From Camillea tinctor (lineage: Eukaryota; Ascomycota; Sordariomycetes; Xylariales; Xylariaceae): 64,000 nucleotides of DNA. Location of the stretch: the NCBI GenBank assembly GCA_022578605.1, contig MU394094.1, forward strand, positions 1 to 64,000, in the 5' to 3' direction. The notes beneath the pieces are model-generated. The model had not been told where the DNA came from, searched no databases, and saw only the letters and a program-made list of their open reading frames with translations. Each line of letters starts with the position of its first letter. The first letter of the stretch is position 1. Made by a program: the position numbers and the translations under genes. Shown here one piece after another: positions 50,212 through 61,516 of this stretch.

Positions 50212-51129
50212 ACAATGGCGCATAGTAACATACCTGCATATTACAGTCGATTTCACATGTGATTATTATTTATACTTGTATCATACATGGTCCGGCAACA
50301 TATTTGGAGTTGGGTGGCAGTGAGCTTTCAAAAATATTTGTATGCGTTTAGACAAAATCATGTGAGGGGCGTTGACTGGAAACGGCGTTATTACACAAAA
50401 AGGGGTAGCATTTTAAGTTTTGTTTATATATTTCTCTCTCTCTCTCTCTCTCTCTCGCTTCAAGCAATTTTCTTTACCCATCGATACCCCCAGTTTCTTG
50501 GAATGGGATTATTGGATACACAAATATGATATTTACCTAGGATAGAGCAGTTTGATACGGGATTTAAGATGGGAAGGGGGAAATGACGAGAACCGTATCA
50601 CACATCAAAACTCATATCTACTTACCTACTTTAGGTATGATATAAATTCTGATTTAGGTTACATACCTCAACCATGATATTGTAGATGTGGTTACTTGCT
50701 GAGAGTGACAGGTAATAGCAACTTTGGAAATGACATTAGTACAGCATGTAGGGTTACTAGTATTATTATGAATTCCTGGAATTTTTGCGCATTACCTGAG
50801 TATTAAGATGACTAGTTAGATAGCTAGTTAGAGTAAATTTACTTGAAGATATTTAATAAAAAAGGACATGAGGAAAATGGCTCTCATGAACCGAGGAGAT
50901 TAGACTACGTCCACTTACGGCGGAAAGAAGGCCCCCGAACATCCAAACAACTTAAATTGTATAAAACAAAGACTATTTATATTATATTATCTTGGTATGT
51001 ACGCCAAAACAAATTTACTATATAGGAAACTCTACATGTTTACTCCTACGCCAGCGAAAACAATATACATATACCGTCCACATGAAACGTGGTTATATAT
51101 ATAGGTATATACAAACACACAAAGGTTAT
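50212..51129. other. Gene-free interval
   Basis: AT-rich convergent region between the NRPS-type gene and the minus-strand gene ending at 51130. It includes a (CT)n run at about 50433-50457. No gene was recognised. Confidence 0.55.
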
Positions 51130-51691
51130 CTAAGCATGAGCTTGGTGGCGCATAGTGACGAACGGTGGCGCTAGAATAGAGTCTTCATCCTTTTTGATCT
51201 GCTCACCTTGTGGGGGCTGAACTTGAGGCTTCGCGTCGGGATTCTCGGCCAGCCGCTTCTTTTCAGCTTCAATCTTAGCCTTGCGTCGTCTCTCAACCTC
51301 TTTACGAGCTTTTAGATCGGCCCTGTATTAAAAAAAATGTTAGCAAACTCTTTCTAAATAATTAATGGGGGGGGAGGGAGGAAATAGGGGAGGATAAAGG
51401 GGTAAAGGATACTTACTCATAAGTGGCGGCCCAGACTTTAGCATGCTCTCTGCGGCTAAACAAAACCGTGGGTTCCTGGCGGTAGACCTTTTGTTGACAG
51501 ATCTCTTCGGCAGCACAGGCGGCTTTACAGTCGTGGCAATTTTGCCCGGTCTGGATAACCTCAGGCCGCGGGATAAGCATTCCACAGGCGCTCCTGTTTT
51601 CATAGTGATAGCAAGGAGTAAACCCATTGAAATGGTCGAATTGACGACGACAATCGTAACATTGATAATGACCCTTGTTGCTCCAGCACAT
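51130..51691 (-). CDS. Small cysteine-rich/basic hypothetical protein
   Basis: Two exons on the minus strand, 51691-51417 and 51322-51130, joined by a 94-nt intron (GTAAGT donor, AATACAG acceptor), give 155 aa. The N-terminal 65 residues are rich in cysteine and histidine, with two CxxC pairs (YQCYDC and NCHDCKAAC) and further Cys, suggesting a small zinc-binding fold. Residues about 93-125 form a highly charged helix (KARKEVERRRKAKIEAEKKR), and the end is Pro/Gln-rich. There is no signal peptide or membrane segment. I do not recognise the family; it may be a nuclear or chromatin-type small zinc protein, but that is a guess. A further upstream exon cannot be excluded, because a CTAAT/AACTAAC-like sequence precedes the ATG. 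Confidence 0.68.
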
Positions 51692-52938
51692 CTTTACGGT
51701 TGGTCTCTTGGATCGGTTAGTTGTATTAGAAGATCACGGGTGTATAGACAATTGCGTTCTACTATAAACGGTCAGGGTCGTGGGAATAGCTGTTGTTCGA
51801 ATTTCTGTTATGCTGTGCGGGTAGAAATCTCTTCAAGGTGCCAATTGTGCTGTTTTTATATTGACCGAGATGTCTTTGTCTAACAGGGCCATTGTGTTTT
51901 CAGACAAGACATAATATCTATCAAGGACAAATAAGTTCGTTTGGAATGAATAGTAGCTTTGTCTCAAGTACAGTCTTGCTCTCGGGACTCTTTGTTTATG
52001 GTAGCAAATCACATAGAACTGTTCTGACATCAGAGCAACAAAGGGGTTGTTTAGCCTTCTCGAAACAACCATCCATAATATCATTTTGATACGGATTATG
52101 TAATAATCGTAAGTTGCTATATTTAAGAACTAACTATATCATCGTGGAAAAGCTTTATATTCTCTGTAAGGAATATGCAGCCTAATATTTACTCCTTTTC
52201 AGAGATATATAATTGAATTTTTACTTTGTTTAACTTATGCATACATAAAATTATATCAATATATATTCTGTTTTGGCAATTACCCATGACTTTATGTTAA
52301 GTTCGAGTCACTATATCTTTCAAATACCCGTAATCGGGAAATAATACAAGAACCTCTCAGAATGGTAGACCTTCGTCTCTGAGCATAACATATAACGAAC
52401 TAGGAAATTGTGGGCAATAAATGAGACAGCAAACACTGTTATTCAATATCTGAGGTCTTATTCCTTGAGTCTCAAGCTCTCGTCCTTCACCGTTGATTAT
52501 CCTTCAATCAAAACTATAGAAAATGTTAGGAATATGACTCGAGAGCTTTAAGTTGCCGCATAAAGGGTTAAACTTATAAACATATCACCAGGGAACTAAA
52601 GAATATGTGGTTTAGAGAGAGAAAAGACCCCTTTTTGTTAGATAATCCTCATTGTAGATGACACAAAGCTACACAACAGCTGCATTGTTCCCATAGTATA
52701 CCCACAGTACCTTGTAACTAGGCATTGCCTGAATTTCTGGACTATTTCCTTTCTCTTAAAATTGTCTTTGTGCCTCTGAGTATTTTCTATATAATAGTTG
52801 TCATCATCCCCTTTATGTAAGTATTTGCTTTTAGGTCGTCTGTATGTATCGCACACAGACGAAATAATCTACGTAAAGGTCAACTCTAGTACCGTGATTG
52901 CTTATTTTCATCGACATCTATCTAAACACAGTTTTACA
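51692..52938. other. Divergent intergenic region
   Basis: 1.25 kb of AT-rich sequence between two divergent hypothetical genes, which must hold both promoters. Short ORFs only. Confidence 0.55.
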
Positions 52939-53670
52939 ATGACAGACCGTGGTCGTAAGCTTCTCTCTAACATATTCCGCCGGAATAGTAGATCTAGTAT
53001 TATTAACAGCAATCAGCAGATCGAAATCGGGCACCCATATTCTAATACACTAAAATTCAACAAACCAAGAATTTTACCGAAACTTCAAAACGACGAAACA
53101 TTTATCAATATGACGATAAGCGGACCATCTGAGATTCAACCTCCGTATGCTAAACATTCAGACTTTCTATTACCAAATATAGAAGAACCTGTAACTAAGA
53201 GATATGTAATAAATACTAACAGGTCAGATTGGCTTTTCCTGGCGGAGAGTCGCATGGAAGAAGACCTTAATACTACGACGAAAGAACTGGAGCTTATCGA
53301 GAGCATTTTAGAAGATCTGGAGGCCCGTATAACAGCCGAGAAGAAGCCGAGTCCCGCCGTCAGGGACCAACGGATACTGCTAGGCGCATGTAAGGTATAC
53401 TCTAGCTCGAGACGCGGCAGGCTCCAGGAACGGCTCCGCCAGGTAAAATTCTGGCACAGCAGCCGAGATATGGGACGGAAGACGCCCGACGGGCCGCCCG
53501 AAGAATGGCGCTTGATCGATCTCGAGTGGCGGCGATGGCTCGACAACCAGGCCGCGGCGAGACTTGATCAGCAGCATCACCCCGTGGACCCAGATAACGA
53601 GGTGGCGTGGAGGGCCTGGGGTCCACTGGCACATATACTCACGTCTTATATATGGTGCTGCGAGCATTAA
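52939..53670 (+). CDS. Hypothetical protein
   Basis: A single frame of 243 aa from the ATG at 52939. The frame is open upstream to 52798, but the added 47 residues look like translated leader and the chosen ATG has A at -3. The N-terminal third is Asn/Ser/Arg-rich and probably disordered (GRKLLSNIFRRNSRSS). Residues about 105-140 form a Glu/Leu-rich helix (MEEDLNTTTKELELIESILEDLEARI). The C-terminal part is Arg/Trp-rich (EEWRLIDLEWRRWLDNQ) and ends in SYIWCCEH. There is no known domain, signal peptide or clear membrane segment. The first 100 codons are AT-rich and the rest distinctly GC-rich. I recognise no family. Confidence 0.55.
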   Translation: MTDRGRKLLSNIFRRNSRSSIINSNQQIEIGHPYSNTLKFNKPRILPKLQNDETFINMTISGPSEIQPPYAKHSDFLLPNIEEPVTKRYVINTNRSDWLFLAESRMEEDLNTTTKELELIESILEDLEARITAEKKPSPAVRDQRILLGACKVYSSSRRGRLQERLRQVKFWHSSRDMGRKTPDGPPEEWRLIDLEWRRWLDNQAAARLDQQHHPVDPDNEVAWRAWGPLAHILTSYIWCCEH

Positions 53671-54049
53671 GACTGATAAACAAAGTTACGTGGGTATGTA
53701 CATAATGCGGCTGTTTTAGACGTTATCAAGTTTCAGGGGTCTTTTCATGCCCCTCCCAAAGGACAAATTCCACACTCCTGAAGGTAATACGCTTGATATA
53801 TGACAGAATAAATAGGACGCCACGAGCTAGGGAATTTCTCAAGAATAACATGCTTTCCTTGAAGAGGAAACGATGAGTGGCGTTAAGCCCGTATATTATA
53901 CTTATCAGTAGTATGGGAGGGGAAAGGGGGTGCTTCTGATAAGCGTTGACGGATGGGCTCGTGATCCATCCCAGTTAGGTATCGAAGGTTATTTTCTTTT
54001 ATTAAATCGAACTTGTTTTAGGAACTTTTATGGGAAACAAAAAGGTAAT

Positions 54050-54081
<32 letters not shown>

Positions 54082-57000
54082 CCGCGTCATCTGATGGATC
54101 GTACGGTTGCGATGCTTCACCCACTGATCTGGGTACAGCTGGGAAGCAATACGACATCACCCGCGCCATTTATGTGACCCCGGTTATGGGTATTGATTTA
54201 GAATCGACTAAGTAACATAACCGTGCGAAATAATCACCGACGCGTAGGGGTGAACCATGTCGGACCTGGCTTTTTGCATACGTACATCGGATAGTCGAGT
54301 ACAATTAGATTGCAAAAGGAACGCCAATTATACCTAGCGGACGGGGAGACCCGTTGACAATAGCGGGACTGCGGCTGGGAAGCGAAGATAGTATCTGTTT
54401 CTTTTTATAATAAGTATTTATCACTCAATACTAAGTCATCCTGTCTTAAGAGAAATACGTCTTTTTTTTTTGTGTGTGTCGAATTTAAAATTGGACTCCT
54501 GATAGGAAATTTGGATACGCCAAATTGCTATATGCTAGCAAGATAGTTGCAGTATTTCTCTCTCTCTCTCTCTCTCTCTTGGAATATAAGTTTATGGGCA
54601 AGCAAATTTGTTATACTGTACGGGAAAGAAACGCCACAACGTCCTCCTCGCATCTCTGGTGGGCGTTACTAAAGTAAATTCCGAACTGGCTCAGCAGGGG
54701 GACTGCTGGCATACATCCGATTTGCCCTCTCTTACTATCGCTAACAAGTTCGAACTAGGCAGGGGTGCTTTTTACTCCTAGCTAAGGCTGTTCAAAAGAC
54801 CTATCTTCATCTCATGATTATTTTTCTTCTTTGATGATTTTTCTTTTGTAATGCTGCGGGGCAGCTCCGCCTCGGTGTCTGTATATGTAGATGGTTACGG
54901 GTCTCAGATGGCTTCAGCAAAGTTATCCCAGCTGTATGGTTCATACGAAGACGTCGAATTAACGATTTGTTCTCTGACGATATGTATGTAATATTCTCGA
55001 GTCGGGTTCAGATGGTGGTGCTATGTACATATATATATATATATATAGATTATGTATGTAGGTTATGTAGATCTGGCTTTGGCCTGTGCTGACTGCTTAC
55101 TCGCGTGATGATACGTAAATGAGATGAGATCTCTCTGCCATGTATATATACGCTAAACCTCACTTTATTTATTTTCCCCATATTTTAGGATCCACGAGTT
55201 TGTTTTTCAAGTACGTGAAGTTTGAGATCTTTGCCAGCCTGGTCCACATGGAGGGTCCTGTTCATCGATGCTACCTTATCCGCCTAATGTCTGTCAGCGC
55301 TATTACGTACTGGTAACAACTGCAACAATAAGGTAGGGTAGAGATATCTGTGGATCATGTTCTGGACATGTTACCTACCCCGGGTTCACTATCTATGCTA
55401 TGGTGGTGCTTATAGGGTGCTTTTTCCTTGATCTCTAACGATGTATTTAATATTCGGCGGAACCGATTTTTTCGAAAAATTCCACGTTCACCGAGCTCGC
55501 TTTTGGGTAGCTACCGCGATCCTTCAAGTTTCGACCAAGGAGAAGGCTTTGAACAGGGGCTCTTTGCTCGGGCGCACCCTGAACTAACACAAGGCGAATA
55601 GATATGCGCCCAGTCGACAACGATTTACGACTGACATCAGCCCAACGGCAATGGTGAGCAAAGACGTGGCCACCGCCCCCATTATGGTCCGACATGAAGA
55701 GACGTCGAACGATTGAAAGCGACCGAGGATGAGGGTAAGGAGACGAGGACTCGGTGTTACTTGAGGTGAGCGAGAGAGCCGCATGGTCGGAAGTGGAACA
55801 GCATCGTGTATACCTAGTACATAACCTACCTACGTACATGGCAGACTATATGCGTACATATGTACGAGTAACATAGACACCAACGTTCTGGAACATTACC
55901 ACATAGCCCACATATTATTTGGCGGTGCATTAAGATGACCCTAGATTTAGTGTATAGACGGGGATGACTTAGAGTCTTGCGGGGAATAATTCATTACGTA
56001 TAAAATAATAGATGAAGGCCGTAGATGTTTTACGACTACTCTGTTTGTAGTTATAATCAAGAAGCCAAGAGTGATCTTTCATTTCTCTACTTACATAGTC
56101 GGCATGTGGATCGATGCGAGACACACACAGAGAGAGAAAGAGGGTCGTTTGCGTTATGATTATGTTTTACCCTTGACCCCCTTTTCTTTGTTAAACACAA
56201 CACATAACTCCCGTGTAGGTAAGGGGGGAACTTTTCAGGGCTGAAGATGCTATCTGAACACACTATTTCTATTTCTTTCCTTGCGCATGGTGCATATGCA
56301 GAACGGATTCCGAAACCCACAACTCCATATAACAACCCTACCTGGTTGTGTAGATTAGCAACATCTACAATAGCATCGCATAGTGAATGTAGATCCCCAG
56401 AAGTAAAAGATTACGTAGGTACGTAAGTATGTAGGCACACGGAAGCACAGAAGAGGGCTTGCGTGCATCCATCTTACATGCTTGTCAACGATGCACCACG
56501 TGCGAAGACACAGGCTGACAGGTAACGTCGTTTTCTTCTAGAAGCCTTCTTTTCTGTACGTGATACCTTGCCGTGTATGCTACATACTATAATCGATGGT
56601 CATCTCTTCCCCCTTCTGGAAGGTGTATACCGAAGGCCAGGTTGATCATCCATCCAGTCGCTGGCTGGATGGGAACCCTGATGCTGGGCAACACCCCTTC
56701 TGCTCTTCTGATCCGGCCCTACTGGGGAGATTTGAATTCAACCCGGAACGAATCGATTGGTCTTCAAGCATGGTAATCCGTCCTGCCCGTCTTTAAATCT
56801 TACATATAGTCCATGTCACATGCGGGCATAAGCCTCGGCTTCCTCCCAAGCCCCCGTCTAGGCGTGCGGGTGGCGCAAGCGGGCACAAGTAGGCAACTTG
56901 AACTTGCAAGCATTCTGCGTGTGTGTCGTGTGAATCAACCCGATCAAGGAACGGCTATCTGGTTCTGTTCTGGACCGGACCGAGGGCTGGGCAGAACCGT

Positions 57001-59452
57001 TGGTAACGACCACAACAGGACCGTATAGCATATAACTCAAGCTTCAAGCCCTATCTCTTGGTAATAGAGCTTAGCAAGACCAACACCAACAACAACGGGA
57101 AAAAAAGGCTTGGTAAATACTACGAAGAGAAGGTCCAAGAAAAACCCAAGTATTGCGGCGGGTGTCTGCGTCTCTTGGCCTACCCAATGCGGCCAAGCTC
57201 ACGCAACTCAAAGGACGATTGCCTCTATCAGGTAAAAGAAACCAAAGAAGAAGAAGAATGCTAATATCATGTTATTGGCCGTTGGCCATGGCTTTATTTG
57301 ATGGTTGCACCAATCATCTGACGATAATCCGCCCTGCCGGACTAGCCGGTACACATCCCCCGAAGCATGCACATATGTAATTCGTTAGTGATAAGTCGTG
57401 TAAGACAAAAGCAAAGCTGAATAACCTATGTAGTACTTACTCCGTAGTTGTCAGTGTCTAAAACAGTACCATGAACCATAAAACTGAGCTAGGCTGCTAG
57501 GCTTAGGTAGCTGCTCCTACCATCAGGTACACAATACATACCTAGGTGGTTGGTACACATGCTGCATAAAGCTGAGCAGCTGCGACCGAAGCTGCGAAAG
57601 TTGAGTTACTCAAAAACCTTGAGGTCTGACCTTAACTTAGGTAGGTAGGTCTCGACTATCTCTAGTTGTAGGGGCCTATCTTGAAGCGGCCTTGGCGTCC
57701 GAGGGATTATGCTCTCATACCCGTCACGTATATTAACCCTCAACCAATCAAATGTCCCCCAGAATCTCTTATCTCTGCTCCTTGTTCTTTGTGGTTCTTT
57801 TGTGGAGTACTAACCCATATTCCGCCACTTGGAGTCTGACACTAATGACGATATGACGGTCCGTTCGTAGCGTAGATACCTAAAATGTCCTCAGTGTGTC
57901 GCATGTCTCTTTTTTAATTTTTATTCTTTTTTTGGTGTTTGAGGCTACGTGATAACGCTAAGACTCGAGTTAGAACTTGGGTGTTTTCGGAACTTTAACA
58001 ACTTATATACCACTAGATAACGTGATATAGAGGATAACTTTGGCCCCGTTCTTTTTTTTTTTTGCTACTCTACTAATTATGTAAGGGATACATACAGAAA
58101 TAGCTTCATCAACCGACCTAGCGGGCTTGAGTGGAGAAAGTGGAAATCGTGGGGGAGAGAAAGACCTAGGTAAGAGAGGGAGAAAGAGAGAACTGGAGAG
58201 TGCTGGGGGGGTAGGTAAGACGGCGGAATGGGGGAAGGACAATGGAGAGAGGGGGGGGGGGGGCGTGTGTAAACAGGGAACAGGGGGGCTTAGACTTACA
58301 CATGTTCCAAGATCCATAGCGACCACTACGTCGGTAAACCTTTCTCAACAAGCCATGTTAGTTGTCTAGGTTAGGTTTAACCTAGCTTTTCGAATTTGGT
58401 AGAAGACATAATTCGGAATTGGAGTTGTAGCTGTAAGTCTGTCTTTGTCTTCTCATATTGGAAGATGATCTTACTGCAAAGTTGACTTGCTAGGTGTTTC
58501 GAAAGATTCTTGGTCCTCACCTACACTTATACCAGGTACTTTTTTAAATGTTATCGTCAGGATTCCGGGTGCTCATTCGCTTTTTGGTTTTATTTAACCT
58601 AAGGAGGGAAGAGCCCTGCAGATACGACGGATTGCCCAGAGCCAGGATCGACATGCATATCCCCCGTTACTTCCATTCGCCAACATTGGGTTTTGCCCTC
58701 CCTGTGTTACTTTCCCTTTCCCCTCCCGCCTCCTGGACGGAACGTAGAGGGTAAGGTACAGTACATAGTAGCTATAGGCTGCTAGGTTTAGTTTTAGGTT
58801 TAGGTTAGCTGGTTTTGCAGCTATCTGACCTGGGTTTATCAGGCCAGAGAGAATAAAAGAATAATAAAATGATAAAATGATAAATAAAAAAGATCTTAAT
58901 TTCTTATTTCAGTACGTGTGCAACATACCTAAACCATCCCAGCGCCATACATCTCACAGACACCGCACCCTAGCAACTTAGGTAGTACAGTACATACTTT
59001 TTTGGTTGTTAGCCTTTAAGCCTAGTAGCCTAGTAGCCCAGTAGCCCAGTTGCCCAGTAGTAAGCTTTTGTTCCGTAGACAATAAATAAGTATCCAAGAG
59101 ACCCCTCGCGACCCCGTCTCTGCTCGAGATGTGCAGTTTCGCTCCCTTTATCTAAGAACGCGCAGGGTCTGGCCTGATTGGAACCGAGAGAGTTGTCTCT
59201 ATCTAACAACAAACAACAACCAATATTCTATTATTGGGTTCGTTGTTTAGCTGAGAGAACGTTGGGGATCCTACGCCTTATATCATTCTCTCTCCTGTTT
59301 TATTCCATACCTGAGTTGCGGTCGTGGTCGCCTTCATCGTCGCCCTCATCTTCGTCATCTTCGTCACCTTCGTCGTCTTTTATCGCCCGTCACCAACGAT
59401 TTTAATTTTGTCCCAAAAAAAAAGAAGAAGAAAAAGAAATAAACCCTTCGCC
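53671..59452. other. Gene-poor interval, 5.8 kb
   Basis: AT-rich with many microsatellites: (GA)n 54056-54081, (TC)n 54557-54579, (AT)n 55030-55047, and a poly-G run near 58250. ORFs at 55447-55839 (minus), 56573-57380 (plus) and 58003-58326 (minus) overlap others on both strands and show no domain. The last 650 bp are the promoter of the permease. Confidence 0.5.
58821..59204. promoter_or_regulatory. Cluster of GATA-factor (HGATAR) sites upstream of the permease
   Basis: Five HGATAR matches on either strand lie 250-635 bp before the permease ATG: CTATCT 58821-58826, TGATAA 58870-58875 and 58878-58883, TTATCT 59148-59153, CTATCT 59199-59204. GATA factors of the AreA/Nit2 type activate amino-acid permease genes during nitrogen limitation. 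The two close TGATAA sites are the best candidates. Confidence 0.4.
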
Positions 59453-61516
59453 ATGTCGAATCCCGACGTCCCTGCCAGCAATGGCAGTAGAGACGAGAAA
59501 GAGATTGGCCTTCCTGGCTATACGAACACCGTCCCGGCCACTCATGAGGGCGCCATTAGATCTGAGAACTGGGCTACACGTAACGGTCTGAACATCGAGT
59601 CGTTCAAGAAGCGTGACTATGGCACCGGTATTGTGGAACTCGACCGTACCATGAAGCCTAGGCATCTGCACATGATTGCCATTGGAGGTTCGATCGGTGC
59701 TGGTTTCTTCGTTGGTTCTGGTGATGCTTTGGCTACCGGTGTAAGTTGTTCTGTTCTGTCTTCTGTGTTCTGTCTTCACTCTTCATGTGCGCATACACGA
59801 ACGCGCGCGCATGCCTACGCACACAGACAAGGCACATGCTAATCTCTTCCTATCCAAACAACAGGGTCCTGGTTCTCTTCTACTAGATTTCATCATCATC
59901 GGTGTCATGATGTTCAATGTCGGTATGTTGCGCGCGGACTGATGGAACGGACCCCTCCCTCCCCTCCCACCATCTCTGCTGTAGTCCTATAAAACTCTCG
60001 TCGAACTGACCATAATCAAAGTGTACGCTCTCGGTGAACTCGCTGTCATGTATCCTGTCTCTGGTGGTTTCTATACCTATGCGACGCGCTTCATCGATCC
60101 TTCGTGGGGTTTCGCCATGGGCTGGAACTACGTCATGCAATGGGCTGTTGTCGTTCCTCTTGAACTCACCGTCTGTGCTCTCTCGGTCTCCTATTGGAAT
60201 GCTGATATAAGTCCGGCCGTCTGGATCACCGTCTTCTTCGTCTTTATCATCATCGTGAACGTCTTCGGTACCCTTGGTTATGCGGAGGAAGAGTTTTGGG
60301 CATCGTTGCTCAAGCTTAGTGCTACCGTCATCTTTATCATTATTGCCTTCGTCTGTGTTCTAGGCGGTGGCCCTGAAGGTGGTCGGTACGATCAATACTA
60401 CGGCGCCCGGCTGTGGTACGATCCTGGTGCGTTCCGTAATGGTTTCCAGGGCTTTTGCTCCGTCTTCGTCACTGCTGCCTTTGCCTTTAGCGGAACCGAG
60501 CTTGTTGGTCTTGCTGCGGCCGAGGCCCATAATCCCGTCAAGTCGCTCCCTGGTGCTATCAAGCAGGTCTTCTGGCGTATTACTTTGTGAGATTTGACAT
60601 TTTGAAAAGATTACCTTGTGCATATTGTGCTGACCAAATAAATTAGGTTCTATGTCGTCGGCCTCCTCTTCATCGGCCTTCTCATTCCTAGCAATGATGG
60701 TCATCTGCTCAACCAGTCTGGTTCGAATGAGATTGCTGCCTCGCCCTTTGTCCTAGTTGGGCAATACGCCGGCCTCCGCGGCTTCGACCATTTTATGAAC
60801 TTCATCATCCTGGTATCGGTCGTCTCTATCGGCGTGTCTGGCGTCTACGGTGGAAGCCGTACCCTCACTGCCCTGGCCCAACAAGGTTATGCTCCTAAGA
60901 TTTTCACCTATGTCGACCGCGGTGGCCGACCCCTATTTTCTGTATGCGCTGTACTGATCTTCGGTTGTCTTGGCTACCTTGACTTGGCTTCTGAAGGTGG
61001 AACCGTGTTCGACTGGCTGAGCGCTCTATCCGGTCTGGCTGCTCTCTTCACCTGGGGCTCTATCTGTCTGTCTCACATTCGATTCCGTCGGGCTTGGGCG
61101 TATCATGGTCACACGCTCGATGAGATACCGTTCCGGGCTATCGGTGGTGTCTACGGTTCATGGCTAGGACTTATCCTTGTCGTCCTAGTTCTCATTGCTC
61201 AGGTAAGTCATTTGCTACTATGTATCAAGATTCGTGTTCGCCTTGCTTACTCGTTTGTCAGTTCTATGTCGCCATTGCACCGGCTGGAGGTGGGATCAAC
61301 GATGCCCAAGGTTTCTTCAAGGCATATCTTGCTGCCCCTGTCGTTATCGTACTTTGGATGATTGGTTACTTCTGGAAGCGCAAGGGTTGGCTGCGAACCC
61401 ACCAGATTGATATTGACACGGGTCGCCGAGAACATGACTGGGACGAGATCAATGCATACCGCACGGAGCTTGCCGCCGCCCCTACGTGGAAGCGCATGTT
61501 GAACGTTATGTTCTAG
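59453..61516 (+). CDS. Amino-acid permease (yeast AAT family, Gap1-like)
   Basis: Five exons, 59453-59740, 59865-59922, 60022-60586, 60647-61202 and 61262-61516, with introns of 124, 99, 60 and 59 nt, give 573 aa. The hydrophilic N-terminus (about 1-70) is followed by HLHMIAIGGSIGAGFFVGSG, the family's first membrane helix signature, and then eleven more predicted helices. GELAVMYPVSGGF, FAFSGTELVGLAAAEA and GGSRTLTALAQQGYAP are other family signatures. The C-terminus is cytosolic and ends WKRMLNVMF, near the usual tail of fungal permeases. It imports amino acids with protons across the plasma membrane; specificity cannot be read from sequence. The very short second exon (58 nt) was placed from phase and the required LLLDFIIIGVMMFNV helix. 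GATA sites upstream suggest nitrogen control. Confidence 0.96.

Noticed and set aside
55447..55839. 130-codon minus-strand ORF
   Set aside because: No domain or splice support, surrounded by gene-free DNA, and other frames are equally open.
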